From: an uncultured Atopobiaceae bacterium
GTDB taxonomy: Bacteria > Actinomycetota > Coriobacteriia > Coriobacteriales > Atopobiaceae
Assembly (NCBI GenBank): GCA_910579165.1
Contig: CAJTTF010000007.1
Span: 16,564-80,563 of the forward strand
Direction: 5' to 3'
Length of the DNA stretch: 64,000 bases
Both the position numbers and the translations under genes were made by a program. This document shows, piece after piece, positions 44,935 through 53,339 of this stretch (the first letter of the stretch is position 1; each line of letters starts with the position of its first letter). The notes under the pieces were generated by a model. It had not been told where the DNA came from. It saw only the letters and a program-made list of their open reading frames with translations, and ran no database searches.

Positions 44935-46110
44935 ATGAAAACGCGTCTAGATAACATTCAGCAAGGAAAGCAGTCCCCTGAGCCGCTCGTTACGCTCATC
45001 ATGCCCTGCTATAACATCGCTCCCTTTGTGAAGCATTGCGTAGAGTCGCTCCTTGCACAAACCTATGCCAACTGGGAACTCATTGCGGTTGACGACGGAT
45101 CTTCCGATGATACAGGTTCTGTTCTCGATTCGCTTGCTGCAGAAGAGCTAGCACGTGCAACAGAGGAAGGACGTGCTAACCGTATTCGCGTCATTCATAC
45201 CTCTAATCAAGGTGCTCCTGCGGCCCGCAATCTTGCTATGGAGCAGGCACAGGGAACCTACATTCACTTCATTGATGGCGACGATTGGGTTGAGCCCACA
45301 ATGCTTGCAGATGAGGTTCAGCTTGCCGAGAAGTACCAGTTGCAGCTCGTTGTCTCTGGATTCCTTATAGAAACATACTGGGAAGCTCCGCAAGTTCTGG
45401 ATGAGAAGGGGATGGCTAGCTTTCTTGTGAACGGAGCGCATCTTACTGAAGAGAAGACGTATCGGTATGAGGTTTTTAAGAGTCAAGAAGCCTTTAGGCG
45501 CGCGTGTTATCAACTGTTCGATCAAAACTTGCTCTATACGCCTTGGAATAAATTGTTCCTTACATCTTATATTCGCGAACACAACCTTCAGTTTCAATCC
45601 ACGTTTTGGGACGATTTCCCCTTTGTTCTTGACTACATTCGTGATGTAGAGCGCGTTGGCGTGATTCCAAAAACGTACTATCATTTCTTGCGTCTGCGTC
45701 AGGAATCAGAGACGGCTCGCTGGCGAGAAGGTATGTACGAGAAACGCGAAGAAGAGCACGAGTGGATGCAAAGTCTCTATAAGCATTGGGGGCTCACGGA
45801 CGATGCAAACGTAAAGGAGCTCCTGGCTCGTCGCTACGTTGAACGTTTGGTGGGGTGCGTAGAAAATATCGCGAATCCAGCATGCAGCCTTTTGTTTTCT
45901 CAAAAGCGCGCCGAGATCCGCAGGATGATATCAACGCCTCAGGTGACGGAGGCCCTCCAAGAAGCTCAGCCGCGATCCCTCTACATGAAGATGATGCTAG
46001 GACCAATCCGTCTACAAGCAGTTTTCCTCGTGTTACTTGAAGGACGCGTTATAAGCGCTGTAAAGAGAAGAAGTACGCGACTCTTTGCAACGCTTAAGGC
46101 GCACCGTTAG
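44935..46110 (+). CDS. Glycosyltransferase family 2
   Basis: 391 residues with an N-terminal GT-A domain: LVTLIMPCYNIAPFVKHCVES at the start, VDDGSSDDTG, and the metal-binding DGDDWVEP. The C-terminal 170 residues are typical of capsule or wall polysaccharide transferases. It starts two bases after the metal-permease stop, so the two are co-transcribed, an unusual pairing. Its stop is three bases from the end of the convergent FKBP gene. Confidence 0.9.
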   Translation: MKTRLDNIQQGKQSPEPLVTLIMPCYNIAPFVKHCVESLLAQTYANWELIAVDDGSSDDTGSVLDSLAAEELARATEEGRANRIRVIHTSNQGAPAARNLAMEQAQGTYIHFIDGDDWVEPTMLADEVQLAEKYQLQLVVSGFLIETYWEAPQVLDEKGMASFLVNGAHLTEEKTYRYEVFKSQEAFRRACYQLFDQNLLYTPWNKLFLTSYIREHNLQFQSTFWDDFPFVLDYIRDVERVGVIPKTYYHFLRLRQESETARWREGMYEKREEEHEWMQSLYKHWGLTDDANVKELLARRYVERLVGCVENIANPACSLLFSQKRAEIRRMISTPQVTEALQEAQPRSLYMKMMLGPIRLQAVFLVLLEGRVISAVKRRSTRLFATLKAHR

Positions 46111-46113
46111 AGC

Positions 46114-46686
46114 TTAATCTTCAATTTCAACCAATTCAATCAAAAATGTCAGGTACTGACCTGCCATTTTATTATTGGCATCAAGCGTAACAGTATCGCC
46201 ATCTTTGGCCGTTACAACGGCTTGGACAGGAGAGCCGCCCGAACCAGTTAGATAGACAGAATCGCCAATGTTCAACGTATCGTAATTGGGCACCTGGCTC
46301 TTGTCGTAGGTGTAGATAAGAGCAGCGTTACGCTCACCGTAGGCTTCATCGGGGGAAAGGCGCACGGTTTTTTTCTCACCCAAGGTCATGCTTTTAACGG
46401 CCTCATCGAAGCCTCTAATCATCTGGCCAGCGCCTACCGTGAACTCAAGCGGCTCACCACGGTCATAGCTGGAATCAAATTGCGATCCATCATCAAGTGT
46501 ACCCTTGTAGTGAACTTTGACTTTTTTGCCTGTGTTATCCACCGAATTCTCCTTTGTCTGGTTTGTAGATTCTTGTATGGTTGCGCTAGAGCAGCCGCTG
46601 AGCGCGCCTGCAAGAGGAACACTTGTAGCAAGAAGAAGACAGCAGGCCAGAGAAGCAACGCGTTTCTGGTGAATGCGCATAAGCAT
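46114..46686 (-). CDS. FKBP-type peptidyl-prolyl isomerase lipoprotein
   Basis: 190 residues. N-terminal signal with lipobox LSGC (Cys about 32), a Ser/Thr/Asn-rich linker, then an FKBP domain of the SlyD type: KVHYKGTLDDGSQFDSSYDRG, GAGQMIRGFDEAVKSM, then an inserted flap with LSPDEAYGERN. It lacks the His-rich tail of SlyD. Likely folds secreted proteins outside the membrane. AAGGAGG lies seven bases before ATG 46686. Twelve bases separate it from the end of the upstream gene nfnB, so it may share that transcript. Confidence 0.92.
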   Translation of the reverse strand: MLMRIHQKRVASLACCLLLATSVPLAGALSGCSSATIQESTNQTKENSVDNTGKKVKVHYKGTLDDGSQFDSSYDRGEPLEFTVGAGQMIRGFDEAVKSMTLGEKKTVRLSPDEAYGERNAALIYTYDKSQVPNYDTLNIGDSVYLTGSGGSPVQAVVTAKDGDTVTLDANNKMAGQYLTFLIELVEIED

Positions 46687-46698
46687 ACATCTTCCTCC

Positions 46699-48105
46699 TT
46701 ATGATAGAACTTCAATCATAGAAGCGGCAGCCTTCTTTCCTGCGCCCATCGCAAGAATTACGGTAGCTGCACCAGTAACGATGTCACCACCTGCCCAGAT
46801 GCGTTCATCGGAAGTTCTGCCGTTCTCATCCGTCTCAATATAGCCCCACTTGTTGAGTTTGACGGGTGCGGTCATTGCAGCAAAAGGATTGGCGTTTGTT
46901 CCTATGGCAGTAATAGCAACGTCGCAAGCAAGTTCAAATTCAGAACCGGGAATGCGGACAGGACGACGGCGCCCTGATTCATCCGGTTCACCAAGTTCCA
47001 TCTTTTCTAGCTTGACCTTTTCCACAAAACCATCTTCGCCAGCGATAAACTCGAGGGGACTTACGAGTTCCATAACGGCAACGCCTTCTTCTTTTGCGTG
47101 GTGTAATTCGGCAATACGAGCCGGCATCTCTTTTTCTGAGCGACGATATGCGAGCGTAACGCTGTCAGCTCTTAGGCGAAGTGCCGTACGTGCCGCATCC
47201 ATGGCAACATTGCCGCCGCCAAATACAACCACATTTTTTCCATGCTTAATAGGTGTGGCGTATTCGGGGAATTTGTTGGCCTTCATAAGGTTGACACGCG
47301 TGAGGTACTCGTTTGCACAGAAAACACCGGGAAGGTTTTCACCAGGGATATTGAGAAACTTAGGGAGGCCTGCGCCAACTGCAATATAGAGAGCATCGAA
47401 CCCTAGTGAACCAAAGAAATCTTTTTCATCGTAAAGACGCCCGGCAACGGCGTTGTATTCAAAAGTAACGCCCAGGTCACATAAACCTTCTATCTCCCGT
47501 TTTACAATTTCTTTGGGCAAGCGGAACTCAGGAATTCCATAGGTGAGTACGCCCCCACCCGTCTGAAATGCTTCAAAGACCGTAACCTCAAAACCTGCAC
47601 GTGCAAGTTCTCCAGCGCAGGCAATGCCTGAGGGTCCCGAGCCAATAACGGCTACCTTTTTGCCGTTTGAAGGTTTGCATACGGGCGTGGCACCAATGCT
47701 AGGGGTCATGTCGCCCAGGAAACGCTCAAGTTGACCAATGGCTATGGGATCATCGCCCGTGCGATTAAGAATGCAATTGCCTTCACATTGATTCTCCTGT
47801 GGGCAGACGCGTCCACAAACAGAGGGAAGCATGCTTGCCTCACGAATAGTGGCCAACCCTGCCGCCATGTCGCCCTCGCGGATGTGGCGAATAAATTCAG
47901 GTATATTGATTCCAACGGGGCACCCACTTACGCACTGCGGCTTCTTGCAGTCAAGGCAGCGGTTGGCTTCTTCTATAGCATTCTCGGTGGTATATCCCGT
48001 GTCGACTGGATCAAAGTTGTGCGCGCGAATCTCTGCTGGAACCTCGTTAGCTGCAACGCGAGGATCCTTATTGTTAGCCTTGTATTTTCCGTCTACGATT
48101 GGCAT
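46699..48105 (-). CDS. nfnB: NADH-dependent reduced ferredoxin:NADP+ oxidoreductase, subunit B
   Basis: 468 residues of the GltD-like family: N-terminal Cys-rich domain for two 4Fe-4S clusters (CLDCKKPQCVSGCP, then CGRVCPQENQCEGNC), an FAD-binding GSGPSGIACAGELARAG motif and an NADP-binding GGGNVAMDAARTALR motif. Alone it could be called glutamate synthase small subunit, but it directly follows and overlaps by 13 bases a dihydroorotate-dehydrogenase-electron-transfer-like gene, the hallmark of NfnAB, which couples NADH and reduced ferredoxin to NADPH formation. No glutamate synthase large subunit lies nearby. Confidence 0.85.
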   Translation of the reverse strand: MPIVDGKYKANNKDPRVAANEVPAEIRAHNFDPVDTGYTTENAIEEANRCLDCKKPQCVSGCPVGINIPEFIRHIREGDMAAGLATIREASMLPSVCGRVCPQENQCEGNCILNRTGDDPIAIGQLERFLGDMTPSIGATPVCKPSNGKKVAVIGSGPSGIACAGELARAGFEVTVFEAFQTGGGVLTYGIPEFRLPKEIVKREIEGLCDLGVTFEYNAVAGRLYDEKDFFGSLGFDALYIAVGAGLPKFLNIPGENLPGVFCANEYLTRVNLMKANKFPEYATPIKHGKNVVVFGGGNVAMDAARTALRLRADSVTLAYRRSEKEMPARIAELHHAKEEGVAVMELVSPLEFIAGEDGFVEKVKLEKMELGEPDESGRRRPVRIPGSEFELACDVAITAIGTNANPFAAMTAPVKLNKWGYIETDENGRTSDERIWAGGDIVTGAATVILAMGAGKKAAASMIEVLS

Positions 48106-48941
48106 GCGCAGCCCTCCTCATGGTACTTGCGGGCATAGTTATTAGCTTCTTGCTCTTCTGTGCGATAAGAACCCTGGCGTGCGCAGAGGTCATCCCAATC
48201 AACTTTTGATCCGTTAAAGTCAGGTCCATCCACGCAGGCAAATTTTGTCTCTCCGTCTACAGTAACGCGACAGCAGCCACACATTCCAGTACCATCAACC
48301 ATAATGGGGTTGAGAGAGGCAACGATAGGGATGTTGTATTTATCACAGGTAAAAGAGGAAAATTTCATCATAGGAACAGGCCCCACAGCAAAGACCTCAT
48401 CGATTACACCTTCCGTACAGAGGCGCTCGAGAGGAGCAGTTACGACACCTTTTTCGCCTGCAGAGCCGTCATCGGTAGTAATGAAGAGATGCTTTAACGG
48501 AAGTTCCTCAAATTGACGTTGTAGAATCAAAAGTTCTTTCGTGCGAGCTCCCATAATGACTGAGACCTCGGAGCCAGCTTCACAAAGCGCGCGCGCAACT
48601 GGATAGGCAATAGCCAGACCAACACCGCCACCAATGACGGCCCAACGCTGCCTTTTCATTTCTGTGGGCTGACCAAGAGGGCCCGTGATATCCAAAATGG
48701 TATCGCTAGCCTCAAGCTTGGAGAGCTCTTGCGTGGTGGCACCTATAACCATAAAAATGAACTCTATCCAGCCTTCTTCTCGGTTCCAATCGGCAAACGT
48801 AAAGGGTACGCGCTCACCTTCCTCATTGATACGGACCATAAGAAACTGACCCGCTTGCGCCTTGCGAGCCATTGCAGGAGCGGCTACCCTGAACTTGTAA
48901 ACAGTGTTGGAATACTGTGTCTTTTCCAAAATCTCAAACAT
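48093..48941 (-). CDS. nfnA: NADH-dependent reduced ferredoxin:NADP+ oxidoreductase, subunit A
   Basis: 282 residues of the PyrK/NfnA family: N-terminal FAD-binding barrel, the NAD-binding region with VIGGGVGLAIAYPVA, and a C-terminal 2Fe-2S motif with the Cys-rich GMCGCCRVTVDG and a fourth Cys in KFACVDGP. Partner of nfnB. The pair forms a soluble electron-bifurcating enzyme of anaerobes. ATG at 48941, with GAAGGG as ribosome-binding site, 33 bases after prs. Confidence 0.87.
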   Translation of the reverse strand: MFEILEKTQYSNTVYKFRVAAPAMARKAQAGQFLMVRINEEGERVPFTFADWNREEGWIEFIFMVIGATTQELSKLEASDTILDITGPLGQPTEMKRQRWAVIGGGVGLAIAYPVARALCEAGSEVSVIMGARTKELLILQRQFEELPLKHLFITTDDGSAGEKGVVTAPLERLCTEGVIDEVFAVGPVPMMKFSSFTCDKYNIPIVASLNPIMVDGTGMCGCCRVTVDGETKFACVDGPDFNGSKVDWDDLCARQGSYRTEEQEANNYARKYHEEGCACQS

Positions 48942-48974
48942 AGATATCCCTTCGTAATATCTGGCGATCCACCA

Positions 48975-49973
48975 TTAAAGATTCATATCGGCGCCAAACA
49001 TGTCCGAGACGCTCGTTTCGTTGTAGATGCGCTGGATGCAGTCGGAGAACTCATCGGAGACCGAAAGAACAGTAATCTTTTCGATGAGGTCTTCTGGCTT
49101 AATAGGTACAGCGTCTGTGACGACGCACTCCTCAATAGGGGCTTCTTGTATACGCGCAATGCCATCTCCCGAGAAAAGACCGTGCGTAGCACAAACATAG
49201 ATATCTCCGGCGCCCAAACGCTTAAGTTCCCTAATAGAGGCACATAATGTGCCGGCGGTGTCAATCATGTCATCGTTGATGACGCAGGTTTTATCCTTGA
49301 TATCGCCAATAATCCCGGTAACTTCTGCTTGGTTATGACCGGGGCGCCCCTTATGCGCAATGGCAAGTGAGCATTCCAGCATGTCTGAAAGCTCCTTCGC
49401 TGCTTTTGCGCGCCCTACATCTGGGGACACAACAACGAGATTATCGGTATCAAAGTGCTTGTCATTAAAGTATTGGCCAAAGAGGGGGAGTGCCGTAAGG
49501 TGATTTACAGGCACATCAAAAAAGCCTTGGATAGTGTTTTGATGAAGATCGAGGGCCACAACGCGGTCAACACCGGAGGTTTCAAGCAGGTTTGCCATAA
49601 GGCGTGCCGTAATTGGCTCGCGCGGAGCGGCCTTTCTATCTTGGCGCGCATAGCCAAAGTGAGGAATAACTGCAGTAAATGTCCTGCAAGAAGCACGTTT
49701 TGCAGCATCTGCAGCAATAAAAGTTTCCAAAACGAGATCGTTCACATTTGGACCGCAAATAGATTGAACGAAAAAGACATCCGCGCCACGCACCGACTCA
49801 TCGTAGCGGCAGTAAATCTCGCCATTTGCGAATTTCTCAATTCTGAGACCGGAGAGCTCAACCTCAAGATCATCTGCAATTTTTTGAGAGAGTTCGGGGT
49901 TTGAAGTGCCAGAGTAGAGCTTGAATTTTTTTACCATCCAGGTTGCCGCATTAAGGTCTTGCGTAAGATTCAT
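48975..49973 (-). CDS. prs: Ribose-phosphate pyrophosphokinase
   Basis: Makes PRPP from ribose 5-phosphate and ATP; PRPP feeds purine, pyrimidine, His, Trp and NAD synthesis. 332 residues from ATG 49973 (start at 50012 also possible). Flexible-loop YARQDRKAAPREPITA, the VVSPDVGRAKAA segment and the PRPP-binding VINDDMIDTAGTL are all present. First protein gene after tRNA-Gln on this strand and upstream of nfnAB. Fits with rbsK and pncB elsewhere in the window. Confidence 0.96.
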   Translation of the reverse strand: MNLTQDLNAATWMVKKFKLYSGTSNPELSQKIADDLEVELSGLRIEKFANGEIYCRYDESVRGADVFFVQSICGPNVNDLVLETFIAADAAKRASCRTFTAVIPHFGYARQDRKAAPREPITARLMANLLETSGVDRVVALDLHQNTIQGFFDVPVNHLTALPLFGQYFNDKHFDTDNLVVVSPDVGRAKAAKELSDMLECSLAIAHKGRPGHNQAEVTGIIGDIKDKTCVINDDMIDTAGTLCASIRELKRLGAGDIYVCATHGLFSGDGIARIQEAPIEECVVTDAVPIKPEDLIEKITVLSVSDEFSDCIQRIYNETSVSDMFGADMNL

Positions 49974-50124
49974 GTCCTGCCTTTCCGGGGTAGCACTGCT
50001 TATACGACGCAAATCTTAGGTGTGGATGTAGTTCTCTTTGCACCGCTTTGTATTCTAGACAAAGCGCTTCAAAAAGTGAGTGACAATCACAAAGTTCTGA
50101 AGAAAAGTGACCTTATCTGTCTTT

Positions 50125-50235
50125 GCGAAGAGGAGAAAGCGAAGAAGAAAAGAAGAGAATGAGCGAGCAGGAGGACTGAAGGACAGGAGAGGAAGAGAGC
50201 GGTAAAAAGAAGAGGAGTGGAGCAGAGGAAAATAA
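50125..50235 (-). other. Pyrimidine-rich tract between tRNA-Gln and prs
   Basis: About nine in ten bases of this 111-base stretch are purines on the plus strand, hence C/U in a minus-strand transcript. It directly follows the CCA end of tRNA-Gln. A C-rich, G-poor RNA such as this is the kind of site Rho binds; it may also slow the polymerase or be a processing site. No gene is seen in it. Confidence 0.55.
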
Positions 50236-50310
50236 TGGCTGGGGCACTAGGATTCGAACCTAGATAGCTGGCACCAAAAGCCAGAGTCTTAGCCATTGGA
50301 CGATGCCCCA
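50236..50310 (-). tRNA. tRNA-Gln (anticodon UUG)
   Basis: Complete cloverleaf of 75 nt on the minus strand: acceptor TGGGGCA with TGCCCCA, anticodon stem CTGGC/GCCAG with loop TTTTGGT giving UUG, T loop TTCGAAT, discriminator G and encoded CCA (plus-strand 50236-50238). A TATAAG -10-like hexamer reads leftward at 50330-50325. Confidence 0.97.
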
Positions 50311-50706
50311 GTAGCAGTCGGCAGCTTATAAACAGAGGTACGAGGTGTAGATATTCACTGCTCCTATGCGTGAAAGTGCTCTTTTTGGCTCTTTCAGTGA
50401 AGGTCACCACGCCGCTTTCTGCAAAGCTGCGCGATAAATTTTAACAGCCACACATAAAACTCGCAAGCACTTCCTACAAATGCTTCCTTTGGAAAAGAGA
50501 ACCGTGCATAATTGCTTGGCGCCTAAACCTCGGCGTGACGCTTAATCGTTTAAGCAATCTTAAGTAATGGAATGAGTTTCTGTCTTACAAGAGGATGCTG
50601 GAAATCAATGCTGGCAAATAATTCGTTCTATTGTTCTCGTGACTCGTTCTAAATAAGACACGAAGTTCGCTACAATACAAGAAAATAACTTCGAAAAGGA
50701 CCTCTC
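50311..50706. other. Divergent promoter region between tRNA-Gln and glmU
   Basis: No gene is supported here. It should hold the promoters for tRNA-Gln (leftward) and glmU (rightward). For glmU, -10 TACAAT lies at 50671-50676 within an inverted repeat CGAAGTT (50661-50667) / AACTTCG (50687-50693), which could be an operator or a leader stem. Other small stems: TGAAAG...CTTTCA at about 50370-50396 and GCTTAA-TCGT-TTAAGC at 50540-50555. A short direct repeat (TTCGTTCTA / CTCGTTCTA) lies at 50622 and 50643. Confidence 0.45.
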
Positions 50707-52122
50707 ATGTCAACGTCAGTTCTAAAACCCATTCCTCATTCCACGGCTATTATTCTTGCAGCCGGAAAAGGCACACGCATGAAGTCCGATCTTCCCAAAG
50801 CAGCACACACGATTTTGGGTCGTTCGCTCATCAAATGGGGGATATCAGCTGCTCGACAGGCCGGCTACGAGCGCATTGTTGTGGTGATAGGAAGCGGAGA
50901 AGACTACATGCGAGAGCACTTGAAGGATGCCGGTGTTGAGCTTGTTGTTCAGCACGAACAAAAAGGCACAGGCCACGCCGTGGCCGTAGCCCTTGACCAG
51001 ACAAAGATTGCTGAAGGTATCGTTGCCGTCTTCTACGGAGATACGCCGCTTATTGAGCCTGCTACCCTTGCTCGCGTTGCCGAGAAACTCTCGGAAGACG
51101 AGAAGAACGCGGCCGCCATTCTTGTCACGCGGCCAAAAGATCCCTCGGGTTATGGCCGCGTGCTTTTAGGAAAGAGCGGTGTTGTTGACGCCATTATTGA
51201 GGATCGTGATTGTTCTCATGAGGAGCGTGACACGCTTGTCGACTGCAACCCTGGCATCTACGCCTTTGATGCCACGGAGCTTTATAAGAACATTAAGCGT
51301 TTGGGTTGCGATAATGCACAAGGTGAGTATTACATAACAGACATGATAGGCATTTTGCGTAAGGAAGGGCAATCTGTCCAGAGCGTGCTCGTTGAAGACG
51401 ATTCGCAACTTATGGGCATCAATTCGCAGGTGCAGTTAGCAGAAGCGGCCAAGGTTATGCAGCTCCGCATCAATCGCGCTTGGATGGATGAGGGAGTCTT
51501 TATGTTGGACCCCAATCTCGTTTGGATTGGTCCTGATGTCGTCTTGAATCGCAACACACAAGTTCTCCCGCTTACCTTTCTTTGGGGAACGACTGAAATA
51601 CATGAAGGTGCTGTTGTTGGACCCAATACGCGTCTCAGTAATACCATCGTTGGTGCGCATTCAGTGATCGATGAAACCGTTGCACAAGACGTGCGTATTG
51701 ACGAAGATGTACATGTGGGTCCCCGCGCCTATTTACGACCGGGAACACATCTCAAACGCGGAGCTCATGCGGGAACACATATCGAAATTAAGAACTCTAC
51801 GGTGGGCGAGGGCGCCAAAGTTCCCCATCTCTCTTATATTGGAGATGCCACCATTGGCGAGGGCGTGAACATTGGCGCAGGTTCCATTACCTGCAACTAT
51901 AATGGCTTCGAGAAAAACAAGACGGTCATTGGGAACCGTACTTTTATTGGCTCTAATACCATGATGGTAGCCCCTGTTTCTCTTGGCGACGATGTCATCA
52001 CCGGTGCGGGCTCCATAATCACAGAAGATGTAGAGTCTGGATCACTCGCTATCGCGCGCGAGCGTCAAAAAAACATTAAAGGCTATACGAAGAAGTATCG
52101 CGCGTCGCATAATAAAGAATAA
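50707..52122 (+). CDS. glmU: Bifunctional GlcNAc-1-phosphate uridyltransferase / acetyltransferase
   Basis: Makes UDP-N-acetylglucosamine for peptidoglycan. 471 residues: nucleotidyltransferase domain with ILAAGKGTRMKSDLPKAAH near residue 15, VVQHEQKGTGHA and FYGDTPLI; then a left-handed beta-helix of hexapeptide repeats (from about 255) with GPNTRL, SYIGDATIGEGVNIGAG and the NYNGFEKNKT acetyltransferase segment. RBS AAAAGGACCTCTC. Confidence 0.97.
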   Translation: MSTSVLKPIPHSTAIILAAGKGTRMKSDLPKAAHTILGRSLIKWGISAARQAGYERIVVVIGSGEDYMREHLKDAGVELVVQHEQKGTGHAVAVALDQTKIAEGIVAVFYGDTPLIEPATLARVAEKLSEDEKNAAAILVTRPKDPSGYGRVLLGKSGVVDAIIEDRDCSHEERDTLVDCNPGIYAFDATELYKNIKRLGCDNAQGEYYITDMIGILRKEGQSVQSVLVEDDSQLMGINSQVQLAEAAKVMQLRINRAWMDEGVFMLDPNLVWIGPDVVLNRNTQVLPLTFLWGTTEIHEGAVVGPNTRLSNTIVGAHSVIDETVAQDVRIDEDVHVGPRAYLRPGTHLKRGAHAGTHIEIKNSTVGEGAKVPHLSYIGDATIGEGVNIGAGSITCNYNGFEKNKTVIGNRTFIGSNTMMVAPVSLGDDVITGAGSIITEDVESGSLAIARERQKNIKGYTKKYRASHNKE

Positions 52123-52145
52123 TTGCGCTTTATCGGGGAACTCAA

Positions 52146-53024
52146 TTATGCGCTATTCTCGCCCTCTGCATGCGTATTCGCATGCGCCTTCATATGGGCT
52201 ATTTCGTATTCAATAGATGCGCGGTCCCGATCATCCTTAAAGAGAATTTCGGGTGCCGGTCCAATATCGAGAATGGGGCGATCGTGCGCCGCAGACTCTT
52301 CGAGGTTTTTCTCGGCAGCACTGATTTGCAGGGGTGAACCAATCTTCCAGCCAAAGCTCGCAACCTCGTGAGTGTATTCCTTAAGGTGGTCAGTGACCAC
52401 GTTTGTAGCGCTTTGTAGTGTGCTGTTGAGGAAATCCCTGGAAAGGAGGAGATAGTTGTTGGTCATAGGCTCTGTCTTGGATTTGCGTTTCGCTTCCTTA
52501 AAAGCAGCTATTGCGGCACGTACATCAGGCGCATCTATGGCGTAGTGGGGAAACTTTGCCGCCTCCTCGAGAAGATGGGAGGTAGGGTTAATGGCGATGT
52601 CTATATCGAGGGAATTTCCAAAGAGATGAAAATCTGCCTGTTTCTTGATGCGTGTTTCATTGCCTGGAGCAATATTGTGAGCAGCATTGAATGCTCTTAC
52701 GGCCTTATTAAACACAGCATCTGTTTGAAGATGCGACCATGCGCCCAGGACCATGCTGCTCACGCCACCAGAAGCGATATAGGGATCACAGAATGTATTC
52801 CAAAACGTATCAGCTCCTGGAATGGGAATGTGCTCAGGTTCTGTAAGATGAGTTTGGATGTAACGGAGGGTATGGGTGATATCTTTGACCATGTATCCCA
52901 CGTAAACGTCGGGGAGAAGATTGCCGAACTTAAATGCATTTGTATCGTAAATGCCTAGACGTTCCGGGTCGTTTGACTCCAGGATCTTCTTTGTTATGGC
53001 AGCATGTATATTCCAACTTGGCAT
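52146..53024 (-). CDS. Zinc-dependent phospholipase C-like protein
   Basis: 292 residues beginning PSWNIHAAITKKIL, the start typical of the zinc-dependent phospholipase C / S1-P1-like family (PF00882), with further His and Asp in LLPDVYVGY, WSHLQTDAVFN and ADFHLFG that could bind metal. No signal peptide is seen, so a secreted phospholipase role is doubtful; similar cytosolic proteins in Coriobacteriia are unstudied. Start ATG 53024 is chosen because it matches the family start; ribosome-binding site weak. Convergent with glmU, 23 bases apart. Confidence 0.75.
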   Translation of the reverse strand: MPSWNIHAAITKKILESNDPERLGIYDTNAFKFGNLLPDVYVGYMVKDITHTLRYIQTHLTEPEHIPIPGADTFWNTFCDPYIASGGVSSMVLGAWSHLQTDAVFNKAVRAFNAAHNIAPGNETRIKKQADFHLFGNSLDIDIAINPTSHLLEEAAKFPHYAIDAPDVRAAIAAFKEAKRKSKTEPMTNNYLLLSRDFLNSTLQSATNVVTDHLKEYTHEVASFGWKIGSPLQISAAEKNLEESAAHDRPILDIGPAPEILFKDDRDRASIEYEIAHMKAHANTHAEGENSA

Positions 53025-53160
53025 AGGTTTTCTTTCAGTAATGGATCGATGAGAAACACGGTTGCGCGATGGCTTAAAAGCACTCACACGCAATGATTTG
53101 TACTTTTCTTAACAAAACCTTCACATTTCCAACACTTTTTCAACATAAGATAAAGGCGCA

Positions 53161-53239
53161 GGAGTACCCCCAGTCCATTGCATAGCAAAGGGGTCGAAGT
53201 GCTACATCTTGTGCTGTAGAACCTTACCACAGGCAACGA
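53161..53239 (+). promoter_or_regulatory. Candidate structured RNA or operator upstream of the wall-enzyme gene
   Basis: A nested stem: CCCC (53167-53170) with GGGG (53190-53193) enclosing TTGC-ATA-GCAA (53178-53188), followed by CTACA (53202-53206) with TGTAG (53215-53219). It lies upstream of a gene for a secreted wall enzyme, where c-di-AMP (ydaO) riboswitches often occur in actinobacteria, but I cannot fit the ydaO consensus to it. Confidence 0.35.
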
Positions 53240-53243
53240 AACT

Positions 53244-53272
53244 TTGAAAAAAGTATTTCATTTTAGTAGTAT
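53244..53272 (+). promoter_or_regulatory. Putative promoter of the gene at 53340
   Basis: -35 TTGAAA (53244-53249), 17-base spacer, -10 TAGTAT (53267-53272). The palindrome TTACGTAA at 53305-53312 lies in the leader. If this is the only promoter, the stems at 53161-53239 would not be in the transcript. Confidence 0.45.
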
Positions 53273-53339
53273 GTAGCGCCCCGTCGGTCAGGTGAGTTTT
53301 TTGCTTACGTAAAACCTTGTAGGAAGGAGAGACCGTACT

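Noticed and set aside
46699-48105. Glutamate synthase small subunit (gltD)
   Set aside because: Overlap with an NfnA-type gene and absence of a large subunit favour NfnB.
53161-53339. Firm call of a c-di-AMP (ydaO) riboswitch
   Set aside because: The conserved GGGGAACC and GGGUGAAUC-type segments could not be found; only the gene context fits.
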